Position numbers and translations under genes: made by a program | Origin: DATLHO01 sp035539855 | GTDB lineage: Bacteria; Bacteroidota; Ignavibacteria; OLB7 | Assembly: GCA_035539855.1 (NCBI GenBank) | Contig: DATLHO010000072.1 | Coordinates: 1-64,000, forward strand | Direction of reading: 5' to 3' | DNA: 64,000 nucleotides | Shown here: positions 25,364 through 32,426 of the stretch, in pieces | How the letters are laid out: each line of letters starts with the position of its first letter | Position numbering within the stretch: the stretch's first letter is position 1 | The notes under the pieces: generated by a model | What the model saw: only the letters and a program-made list of their open reading frames with translations | Told to the model about the DNA's origin: nothing | Database searches by the model: none

Positions 25364-25793
25364 GGCCGGCCGTCATATGCCGCCGCCGGGCACGCCGGCA
25401 TCAAATAGCTACGAGGACAGCGACGGGATCGCCAACGACGATGACCTTTCTCCGTGCGGCGCGACGAACGCGTGTGCTTGAGGCCGTATGCGGCGATGAG
25501 AGGGACCCCGGTAGCGTTGTCTTACGTGCTGTGTCTTGCTCCGGATTGCAACGCCGCCGCGCTGGGCTTGCCATTACCGAAGGTGCGACGGTCAACGAGC
25601 TCGACGGCATGCCGCCGCGAAGCCTCGGCATTTGGGCGCCCGCACAACCACCTCCACCCGTCCGCCCACTCTCTCCACCCCCAGTCCCCCTGCACTCCTC
25701 GCGCAGTCAGCACTCCACTTCCTGACGCCTGTCATACCGACAGTCCGGCGAGTTCGGTTCCTTGCAGTCCGAACATCATTGCCGGAGCCTGCC
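25364..25793. other. 430-bp stretch without a supportable gene
   Basis: Between the Imm8-like gene and hypC. It holds GC-rich inverted words just after the immunity stop (GCCGGC copies at 25366 and 25393), a short frame reading DSDGIANDDDLSPCG that may be a decayed coding remnant, and a pyrimidine-rich run of mostly C at about 25650-25698. I see no Shine-Dalgarno plus start that yields a convincing protein. It should contain the hypCDE promoter. Confidence 0.5.
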
Positions 25794-26048
25794 ATGTGCC
25801 TTGCCGTGCCGGGAAGAATCGAAGCGATCGACTGTGACAACGGCATCGAGCGCAGCGGACGCGTCAGCTTCGGCGGCGTGATCCGACAGGTGAATCTCGC
25901 CTACGTCCCCGAGGCGAGGGTCGGCGATTATGTCGTCGTGCACGTCGGATTCGCGATCAGTGTCATCGACGAGCGCGAGGCGGCGCTGGTCTTCGAGTAT
26001 CTGCGCCAGATCGACGAGCTCGGCGAGCGCGAGGGGGAGCCGTCGTGA
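25794..26048 (+). CDS. hypC: HypC chaperone
   Basis: An 84-residue HypC, which carries the Fe(CN)2CO precursor with HypD and hands it to the hydrogenase large subunit. It starts MCLAVPGRI, with the essential Cys2 exposed after Met removal, and contains the beta-barrel core (VSFGGVIRQVNLAYVPEARVGDYVVVHVGFAISVID). The ATG is fixed by Cys2, and the upstream frame is not conserved. It ends in an overlap of four bases with hypD. Confidence 0.95.
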   Translation: MCLAVPGRIEAIDCDNGIERSGRVSFGGVIRQVNLAYVPEARVGDYVVVHVGFAISVIDEREAALVFEYLRQIDELGEREGEPS

Positions 26049-27139
26049 AGTACCTCGACGAGTTCCGCGACGGCGAGGCCGCGGCGGCGATGGCGCGGCG
26101 CATTGCGCGAACGGTCACGCGGCCGTGGACGATCATGGAGATCTGCGGCGGCCAGACGCATGCGATCGTGCGCTTCGGCATCGACGCACTGCTGCCGGAA
26201 GCCATCACGCTCGCGCATGGACCGGGCTGTCCGGTCTGCGTCACGCCGCTCGAGATGATCGACCGCGCGCTCGAGCTCGCGCGGCGTCCGGAGATCACGC
26301 TGTGCTCTTTCGGAGACATGCTGCGCGTGCCCGGATCCAGTGGCGATCTGCTGTCGGCGAAAGCCACGGGCGCCGACGTGCGCATCGTCTACTCGCCGCT
26401 CGACGCGCTGCGCATCGCCCGGGAGAGTCCATCGCGCGAGGTCGTGTTCTTCGCCGTCGGGTTCGAGACGACCGCGCCGGCGAGCGCGATGGCGCTGTAC
26501 CAGGCGTCGCGCGAGGCGATCGTGAACTTCTCGATGCTCGTCTCGCAGGTGATGGTGCCGCCGGCGATCGAGGCGATCCTCTCCTCGCCGACGAATCGCA
26601 TCCAGGCGTTTCTGGCGGCCGGGCATGTCTGCGCGATCACGGGCATCGAGCTCTACGCGCCGATCGCGGAGCGCTACGGCGTGCCGATCGTCGTGACCGG
26701 CTTCGAGCCGCTCGACATCCTGCAGGGGATCGCGATGGCGGTCGAGCAGCTCGAGCAGGGGCGCGCCGAGGTCGAGAATCAGTACGCGCGCGTCGTGCGC
26801 TCCGATGGCAACCTTGCCGCGCGCGCGATGCTCGAGGAGGTCTTCGTCGTCGCCGACCGCCGCTGGCGCGGCGTCGGGACGATCGCCGCGAGCGGCCTGG
26901 AGATCGCGCCTCGCTACGCCGCGTTCGACGCGAGCCGGCGCTTCGGTCTGGAGGATCATCACGTCGAGGAGCCCGCCGAGTGCCGGGCCGGCGACGTGCT
27001 GCGCGGCGAGCTCAAGCCGCGTGACTGCGGCGCGTTCGGATCGCTGTGCACGCCGGAGCATCCGCTCGGCGCGCCTATGGTCTCGGGCGAGGGCGCCTGC
27101 GCCGCGTATCACCGATATCGCCGTCTGGAGGTCGCATGA
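26045..27139 (+). CDS. hypD: hydrogenase formation protein HypD
   Basis: A 364-residue HypD, the iron-sulfur scaffold on which the Fe(CN)2CO group is assembled. The conserved motifs are present: MEICGGQTHAI (Cys34), GPGCPVCVTP (Cys62 and Cys65), VGFETTAP, and a C-terminal Cys set (CRAGDVLRGELKPRDCGAFGSLCTPEHPLGAPMVSGEGACAAYHRY) for the 4Fe-4S cluster. It is complete and of normal length. It overlaps hypC and hypE by four bases each, so the three are translationally coupled. Confidence 0.97.
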   Translation: MKYLDEFRDGEAAAAMARRIARTVTRPWTIMEICGGQTHAIVRFGIDALLPEAITLAHGPGCPVCVTPLEMIDRALELARRPEITLCSFGDMLRVPGSSGDLLSAKATGADVRIVYSPLDALRIARESPSREVVFFAVGFETTAPASAMALYQASREAIVNFSMLVSQVMVPPAIEAILSSPTNRIQAFLAAGHVCAITGIELYAPIAERYGVPIVVTGFEPLDILQGIAMAVEQLEQGRAEVENQYARVVRSDGNLAARAMLEEVFVVADRRWRGVGTIAASGLEIAPRYAAFDASRRFGLEDHHVEEPAECRAGDVLRGELKPRDCGAFGSLCTPEHPLGAPMVSGEGACAAYHRYRRLEVA

Positions 27140-28191
27140 GCGCGGTCGACGTGGCTTCGATGCTCAGTTGCCCGGTCCCCATCGAGCAGTACCCGACGGT
27201 GCTTCTGGCGCACGGCGGCGGCGGCCGGCTGATGCACCAGCTCATCGAGCGGATGATCGTCCCGGCGTTCGCCAACCCCGCTCTCGCGGTGCGTCACGAC
27301 GCCGCGCTGCTGCCGGTGCCGACGTCGCACGTGGCGTTCACGACCGATTCGTATGTCGTCAGGCCGATCGAGTTCCCCGGCGGAGACATCGCGTCGCTCG
27401 CGGTCTTCGGCACGGTCAACGACCTCGCGATGTGCGGAGCGCGACCGCTGTATCTGAGCGTCGGATTCATTCTCGAGGAGGGGCTCCCGATGGAGACCCT
27501 CTGGCGCATCGTGCAGTCGATGCGGCGCTGCGCCGACGAGGCGGGCGTGTGGCTGGTCACCGGAGACACGAAGGTCGTCGATCACGGCTCGGGCGACGGG
27601 ATCTTCATCAACACCGCGGGCATCGGCCTTATCGAGCACGACCTGACGATCGAGCCGCGGAGCGTGCGCGTGGGTGATGCTGTGATCCTCTCCGGCGACA
27701 TCGGCCGTCACGGCGTCGCGATCCTCGCCGCGCGCGAGGGACTCGAGCTCGAGACCGCCGTCGAGAGCGACTGCGCGCCGCTTGCGACGACGGTGCTCGC
27801 GCTGCTCGACGCGGGCATCGAGGTGCATTGTCTACGCGACCTGACCCGGGGCGGACTCGGCAGCGCGCTCATCGAGATCTCGGAGGCGGGCGGCGTCCGC
27901 ATCGCCGTCGACGACGTGGCGATCGCGGTGAACGAGAGCGTGCAGGGCGTCTGCGAGATCCTCGGATTCGATCCACTGTACCTCGCGAACGAGGGACGCT
28001 TCGTCGCGTTCGTCCCCGCCGAGCAGGCCGAGCTCGCCTGCGCGATCATCGACGCGCACGGCGCCGGCACGCGCTCGGCGATCATCGGGCGGGTCGACCG
28101 GGGCGAGCCGCTCGTGACGATGCTCAGCAGCATCGGCGCGACGCGCATCGTCGAGATGATGAGCGGCGAGCAGTTGCCGCGCATCTGCTGA
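27136..28191 (+). CDS. hypE: hydrogenase expression/formation protein HypE
   Basis: A 351-residue HypE, which dehydrates the carbamoyl group received from HypF to make cyanide ligands. The start at 27136 overlaps hypD as ATGA and gives a short lead before the nucleotide-binding HGGGGR motif (residues 26-31). Middle motifs FTTDSYVVRPIEFPGGDIG-like and VTGDTKVV are present. It ends PRIC with the essential C-terminal Cys351 that becomes thiocyanated. The frame upstream of the chosen start lies within hypD. Confidence 0.97.
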   Translation: MSAVDVASMLSCPVPIEQYPTVLLAHGGGGRLMHQLIERMIVPAFANPALAVRHDAALLPVPTSHVAFTTDSYVVRPIEFPGGDIASLAVFGTVNDLAMCGARPLYLSVGFILEEGLPMETLWRIVQSMRRCADEAGVWLVTGDTKVVDHGSGDGIFINTAGIGLIEHDLTIEPRSVRVGDAVILSGDIGRHGVAILAAREGLELETAVESDCAPLATTVLALLDAGIEVHCLRDLTRGGLGSALIEISEAGGVRIAVDDVAIAVNESVQGVCEILGFDPLYLANEGRFVAFVPAEQAELACAIIDAHGAGTRSAIIGRVDRGEPLVTMLSSIGATRIVEMMSGEQLPRIC

Positions 28192-28215
28192 AGCACACGG
28201 ACCAAGTCTGGAACC

Positions 28216-28274
28216 ATCGGGGATTCGCCGAACGGAGCCCCGATCCCCAATCACGCCCGGACGCGAGCCCGGGC
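28216..28274. other. two short hairpins after hypE
   Basis: ATCGGGG (28216-28222) pairs with CCCCGAT (28238-28244), and GCCCGG (28255-28260) pairs with CCGGGC (28269-28274). No T-run follows, so termination of the hypCDE transcript here is possible but unproven. Confidence 0.35.
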
Positions 28275-28292
28275 CAATCCCTGAACACACTC

Positions 28293-29084
28293 ATGAGACG
28301 CTCTACCGCCTCACTCGTGCGGCTCGCAGGCACCCTCGCGCCGCTGGCCGGCACGCTCGTGCTGCTCGCCGGCGCCATCGCCGTCTCGCCCGCCGCGGCC
28401 CAGCCGCGCGGCTTCGAGTTCCACGGCCTCACGCTCGGCATGGACCAGCAGTCGTTCATCACGACGGTCGCGGCCAACGGATGGGCGGTGCCGTCGTACA
28501 CCCGCGCCGACGGCCACCTCTTCTCGCGCGCGATCGAATACCAGGGGATCCCCCAGATCGACTCCCTCGTCGACGAGGTCCTCGTCGAGACCGAGGGATT
28601 GAAGCTCGCGTGCCCTGAGTCGGGCGCGCCGACGTGCGTCGCGGTCGAGTCGATCCGCGCCACGTTCCGCTTCGGCCGACTGCACTCCATCGTACTGTCG
28701 AGCGAGCGGGGGCAGGAGAAGGTCTTCCGGCCCTACGCGCTCGCCTCGCTCGCGGAGATCGACGCGCGACTGGGCAGGGGGGACAAGAGCGAGGAGGACA
28801 TCGCGATGTTCTTCCGCGCCTACAACATCGACAAGGCGAAGACCTTCGACGAGATTCCGATCGCAACGTGGCGCTCGACGACCACCGCGGCGAACGCGAC
28901 CCTTCCGATCACCGCGCGCGTCTACGCGGTGCGCCTGACCGAGAAGTACGACATGTTCCGCGAAGAGAGCGGAGTGTTCACGCCCTGGGGCGCATGCCGC
29001 CTCGTGGTCGCGCTCGACGAGCCGGATGTCGACGCCCAATGGGCAGCGCTGAAGGCGGAGATGAAGGGGAGGGCGGAGCGATAG
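28293..29084 (+). CDS. secreted hypothetical protein
   Basis: A 263-residue protein with a long signal peptide (residues 1-37, ending SPAAAQ). The frame is open upstream, but the Met at 28293 fits the signal. The mature part begins RGFEFHGLTLGMDQQSFITTVAANGW, a pattern of short exported proteins with an SmpA/OmlA-like 'GM...V...LG' N-terminus, and contains two Cys about nine residues apart (ACPESGAPTCV). I recognise no further domain. It follows hypE by 101 bases in the same direction but need not belong to the hydrogenase operon. It converges with the cytochrome gene. Confidence 0.75.
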   Translation: MRRSTASLVRLAGTLAPLAGTLVLLAGAIAVSPAAAQPRGFEFHGLTLGMDQQSFITTVAANGWAVPSYTRADGHLFSRAIEYQGIPQIDSLVDEVLVETEGLKLACPESGAPTCVAVESIRATFRFGRLHSIVLSSERGQEKVFRPYALASLAEIDARLGRGDKSEEDIAMFFRAYNIDKAKTFDEIPIATWRSTTTAANATLPITARVYAVRLTEKYDMFREESGVFTPWGACRLVVALDEPDVDAQWAALKAEMKGRAER

Positions 29085-29120
29085 CGCTCTCCGCGCATTG
29101 TCCGCCCGGCGCATTATCCG

Positions 29121-29412
29121 CCCGGCGCTCAAGCGCCGGGCTGACGCGTCAAGCCCCGTGAACGGGGCTTACGCACACAGCTGCGGCAGTTGATTGCCGA
29201 GAGCGATTCGCGAGCGATGTGGGCTCGGTGCGAGCGCTCTGGGAGCGCTCGCGATTTGACGCATTCTCTGTGATCGTCGCAAGGAGCCGCGCGCATGCGC
29301 GGCGCATTGCGCCCACGGCGATACGTCGTCTCTCGGCAATGCACTGGCGCGGCTCCATACGCGAGCCTCGTTCACGAGGCTTGACCCGTCAGCCCGGCGC
29401 TTGAGCGCCGGG
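29121..29412. repeat. nested REP-like inverted repeat cluster
   Basis: Two composite units face each other. The left unit has hairpins CCCGGCGCT/AGCGCCGGG (29121-29140) and AAGCCCCGT/ACGGGGCTT (29151-29170). The right unit is an inverted relative with AGCCTCGT/ACGAGGCT (29364-29381) and CCCGGCGCT/AGCGCCGGG (29393-29412). Inside, ATTGCCGAGAG (29193-29203) pairs with CTCTCGGCAAT (29329-29339), and a 10-base-arm hairpin sits at 29230-29252. The cluster occupies the gap between two convergent genes, the usual place for REP/BIME-type elements. Confidence 0.8.
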
Positions 29413-29438
29413 GAGATAATGCGCCCGCCGCGAATCGC

Positions 29439-29487
29439 GCGCATCGCATCGCGCATCGCATCGCTCGCCGCGCATCGCTCGCCGCGC
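29439..29487. repeat. short GC-rich tandem repeats
   Basis: GCGCATCGCATC occurs twice head to tail (29439-29462), followed by GCTCGCCGCGCATC and a partial second copy (29463-29487). It lies between the REP-like cluster and the cytochrome terminator. I see no gene in 29085-29558. Confidence 0.7.
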
Positions 29488-29498
29488 CCCAAAACACA

Positions 29499-29534
29499 AG
29501 CGAGCCCCGGGATCTCTCGATCCCGGGGCTCGCT
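29499..29534 (-). terminator. rho-independent terminator of the cytochrome gene
   Basis: Perfect 16-base arms (29499-29514 and 29519-29534) around a TCTC loop. On the minus strand the stem is followed by TGTGTTTT. The stem begins 25 bases past the stop of the octaheme cytochrome gene. Confidence 0.88.
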
Positions 29535-29558
29535 CTCTTCTGCCACATGACCCCGCCG

Positions 29559-31526
29559 CTACCGCTCCAGCGCGATGCGCTGTTCGCTGACGCCGCGCGA
29601 GCTCTTGAGTCGCACGAAGTAGGTGCCGCTCGCAAGGCGCCGGCCCGTCTGGTCGGTGCCCTCCCAGCGGATGCTCGTCGGACCGGTTGTCGCCGGCTCC
29701 GTCGAGTAGACCCGCAGTCCGCGTGTGTCGTAGATCTCGAGGACCGTCCGATCGCTCGGGGCGATGAACAGCTCGATCGTCGCCGAGGCCCGCACGGGAA
29801 TCGGCGCGATCGACACGATCGATGACTGGCGCTCGGGGTCGGCCGTCGTGTAGACGCTCGAGGTTCCCCAGAAGCGGTTGTAGTGCCGCATGAGCGTGTC
29901 GGCCAGATCGAGATCGGTCTTCTGGTTCCAGAGGCCGTAGACGTTGTCCCAGACGCCCCAGTACGGAGCCTCGGGGATCGTGTCGTTCGAGTTGCGCGAG
30001 CCGCGGCCGTTGCGGTGGCAGCTCTCGGCGCACGTGTTCATCATGCCGAGGTTGATGCCCTGGTGCGCGTAGCGGATCGTCATCTCCGGCGCCAACACGT
30101 TGAACGTGTGCGTGCTGAAGTCATAGAGCCGCTTCGTGAACTCCCAGTACTCGTTGCCCGGCAGATCGAGGAATCCGATCGACGCCGTCTTCGTCATGTG
30201 ACAGTTGACGCACTGGCTCATCGACTGCGGATGGTGCGAGTGCTTGTTCATCATGCGCGTGTTGACGACCTCGGCCTCGAGCTTGTCGGCGTGGCACTTC
30301 ATGCAGCCGTCACCGGCCTTCATCGAGTACCACTCACCCTTGAGCATGTTGGCCCGTCCCGGCTCGTCGTAGTGCACCGTGTGGCAGTCCCAGCACGCGT
30401 TGTTGAACGTGTGTGAGTCGTAGTGACCGCTGCGCTGGTAATCCTGCACCGCCTGATGATGCGCGTACGAGGTCTTGCGATCGGGCCACACCGCCATCGC
30501 GTTGTAGGCGTCGCCGATGAAATCCTTCAGCGGCTGTCCCGGGACGTACGCCACGTTGCGCACTTCGTCGAACGGGAACTGGTGCGTGCCGCCGGTGCTC
30601 TTGGAGCGCGTATGGCACTGTCCGCACAGGTCCAGGCGCAGGTCCGTCGCCTCGCGCGTGGCGCCCCACTTCTTCGGGTTGATGATCGAGCCCTCGACCG
30701 ACGGGCTGGCGACGTGCTCGGAGCCCGGTCCGTGGCAGCTCTCGCAGCCGACCATCACGTTCTGATCGATCTTGGCGGAGTCGCCCTCGGCGATGCCCGG
30801 CCAGACCGCCTTGTAGTTCGTGTCCGCGCCGTTGACGGTCATCAACTGCGTCGAGCCGGTCGTGTGACACGGCGCGCAGGTGTGATCCCACGACTTCGAC
30901 TTGAACTCGTTCGAGTTCGGGTTGATGAACTCCGCCTGGCTCGTCTCCGGATTCATCCGGATCCAGCGGCCGACGTCGAGGAAGTAGAACTCGCCGTGCG
31001 ACGGATCGCGCTTGCGATAGCCGGGCATGACGAACTGGAACGGGCCGACGTAGTTGACGCCGCCGATGTCGACGAGGTAGCGCTGCTTCCAGCCGTTGCC
31101 GCCGTGGGTGTAGGTCACGGTGTACCACGGTGTCGTCGGTCCACCACCGGAAATGCTCATCTGCATCCGGTAGTTCTTCCTGTCCGGGGTCATCGAGAGG
31201 TGAATCAGCAACGTGTCCTTGCCGGGGATCGGGACCTGCGCCAGGTAGGCGCGCAGGACCGAGTCGCCGCGGAAGTAGTTGTCGATGATCACGGTCTGCG
31301 GTGTCGGCCGCTGCTGGATCTTCTGGTGCGTCGTCTTCTGGAACATCGAGAAGCCCTGGTAGTCGCTCGTGGGACTGTGCTTCTCGGCGTGGCAGCCGGC
31401 GCATGCCTGGCTGCCGACGTAGGTGCGCTCTCCGGCTGGAGGCGATGATTGCAGTTCGAGTGCCACCGGTACTGCCCCGAGGCACGCGACGGCAATCGCG
31501 AGGGTAATGCGAACGGGTGTGATCAT
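29559..31526 (-). CDS. octaheme c-type cytochrome with a T9SS C-terminal sorting domain
   Basis: A 655-residue exported cytochrome. After a signal peptide (residues 1-26) it has seven CxxCH heme motifs (CAGCH at 42-46, CAPCH, CESCH, CGQCH, CWDCH, CMKCH, CVNCH) and one CxxxCH (CAESCH), eight potential hemes. The start (SQACAGCHAEKH) and CESCHGPGSEH resemble cytochrome c554-type multiheme proteins. The last 85 or so residues carry no heme motif and form a Por-type sorting domain (IELFIAPSDRTVLEIYDTRGLRVYS ... ASGTYFVRLKS ... EQRIALER), so the protein should reach the cell surface through type IX secretion. The redox partner is unknown. A terminator follows the gene, and a repeated leader-like element precedes it. 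Confidence 0.93.
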   Translation of the reverse strand: MITPVRITLAIAVACLGAVPVALELQSSPPAGERTYVGSQACAGCHAEKHSPTSDYQGFSMFQKTTHQKIQQRPTPQTVIIDNYFRGDSVLRAYLAQVPIPGKDTLLIHLSMTPDRKNYRMQMSISGGGPTTPWYTVTYTHGGNGWKQRYLVDIGGVNYVGPFQFVMPGYRKRDPSHGEFYFLDVGRWIRMNPETSQAEFINPNSNEFKSKSWDHTCAPCHTTGSTQLMTVNGADTNYKAVWPGIAEGDSAKIDQNVMVGCESCHGPGSEHVASPSVEGSIINPKKWGATREATDLRLDLCGQCHTRSKSTGGTHQFPFDEVRNVAYVPGQPLKDFIGDAYNAMAVWPDRKTSYAHHQAVQDYQRSGHYDSHTFNNACWDCHTVHYDEPGRANMLKGEWYSMKAGDGCMKCHADKLEAEVVNTRMMNKHSHHPQSMSQCVNCHMTKTASIGFLDLPGNEYWEFTKRLYDFSTHTFNVLAPEMTIRYAHQGINLGMMNTCAESCHRNGRGSRNSNDTIPEAPYWGVWDNVYGLWNQKTDLDLADTLMRHYNRFWGTSSVYTTADPERQSSIVSIAPIPVRASATIELFIAPSDRTVLEIYDTRGLRVYSTEPATTGPTSIRWEGTDQTGRRLASGTYFVRLKSSRGVSEQRIALER

Positions 31527-31565
31527 GGCTGTGCAGAAATCGTTTCGGGGGACGTGGAGTATCGA

Positions 31566-31614
31566 TGGAACCTAGGACGGAGTGCCGCGGTGGGCAATGA
31601 TTCGAAGGCATCAT
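31566..31614 (-). promoter_or_regulatory. leader-like repeated element, copy 1
   Basis: Read on the minus strand, it contains TGATGCCTTCG-A-ATCATTGCCC followed by ACCGCGGC and CTAGGTTCCA, and ends 40 bases before the cytochrome start codon. Over the 30-base core it matches copy 2 (32035-32083) at 29 positions. TGAT/ATCA can form a small stem with a CCTTCG loop. Its position suggests a 5' leader RNA; its function is unknown. Confidence 0.6.
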
Positions 31615-31683
31615 TGGTCGGATGGAACCGCATCAGCGCGCCCGATTCGAGGGGCGAATCGCGGGCGAGGGTCGGAAACAAGG

Positions 31684-31716
31684 GGACCCCGAGCCATTTC
31701 TGATGGCCCGGGGTCC
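31684..31716 (-). terminator. minus-strand terminator upstream of the cytochrome gene
   Basis: Arms 31684-31697 and 31703-31716 make a 14-base-pair stem on minus-strand RNA, with one G-U pair that would be an A-C mismatch in plus-strand RNA. The tail CCTTGTTTCC also follows only in the minus direction. It would stop a transcript that starts to the right and passes element copy 2. Confidence 0.75.
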
Positions 31717-32034
31717 ACGGTATCGGCAGCCTCTCCTGTTCCGGCGAACGCGGGGTGAACTCGTCTCGCCGGCGTTTCGACCCGCACCGATCGCATCACG
31801 CTCTCCCGCATCGGGAGACCAACCGAGCGTTCCTGCGGCACCGGTACGGGAGTGCAGCGACCGGCCGTCAATCCGTCGGGGTGAGGCGCCAGGGGATAGC
31901 GCCGCGCGGATCGTGTCAGCGGCCCGGTCGGCGGGCGAAGCTGTCGAAGATCATCGTCCTCGATCGTCGCTGGGGCAACCGAACGGCAGACGCTGATCGT
32001 GCGTCCGGCCGCTCGCCCGAGTTGTCCGGCGACG

Positions 32035-32083
32035 TGGAAACCTAGCCCGGTGAGCCGCGGTGGGCAATGATGCGAAGGCATCA
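32035..32083 (-). promoter_or_regulatory. leader-like repeated element, copy 2
   Basis: Near-copy of the element at 31566-31614 in the same orientation, about 470 bases upstream. The stem here is TGATG/CATCA with the CCTTCG loop. No convincing protein frame follows before the terminator at 31684-31716. Confidence 0.6.
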
Positions 32084-32426
32084 ATTACCGGGTACGTCGG
32101 CATCAGTCATGGACCATCGCGGCGCGAGCCCGGTCCTGTGGACTCTCGAGCGACGCATCCCGACCTGCGACGTTTGTCTTCGCTTTCTCCAATCCAGACG
32201 CTAACTTCCCGATACAACTCTGCCCACCCCCCGGGCACCGTCGTCGCACACGTCGTCGAGTCAACGTCGGATTCCGCGAGGCCCTCCCCGTCACGCAGCC
32301 GAACGTGAAGTTCCACTCGACACGCCGCGGCGCATGCATCGCATGCGTCGGGGCAGGCAGGCGATGACGGCATCACTCTCCCGTCCGGTCCAACGGCCCC
32401 GGATCCAATTATCTCGAGGTCTTCGC

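Larger units (their letters stand above)
31527..32426. promoter_or_regulatory. 900-bp divergent intergenic region
   Basis: It separates the cytochrome (minus) from the DUF11 adhesin (plus). It holds two copies of a 49-bp leader-like element, a minus-strand terminator, and an inverted repeat CGCATGC-ATC-GCATGCG (32331-32347) about 80 bases before the adhesin start. Frames across it begin inside the repeated elements and are Arg/Pro-rich, so I do not call a protein gene. Confidence 0.6.

Noticed and set aside
25650..25698. C-rich pyrimidine run considered as a structured or recombinogenic element
   Set aside because: There is no regular repeat unit and no associated feature. It is noted only as part of a gene-poor stretch.
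31611..32084. Minus-strand frame starting MMPSHHCPPR inside element copy 2
   Set aside because: Copy 1 starts a similar frame (MMPSNHCPPR), but similarity ends with the repeated element and the rest is low-complexity. I treat the element as RNA or DNA, not protein.
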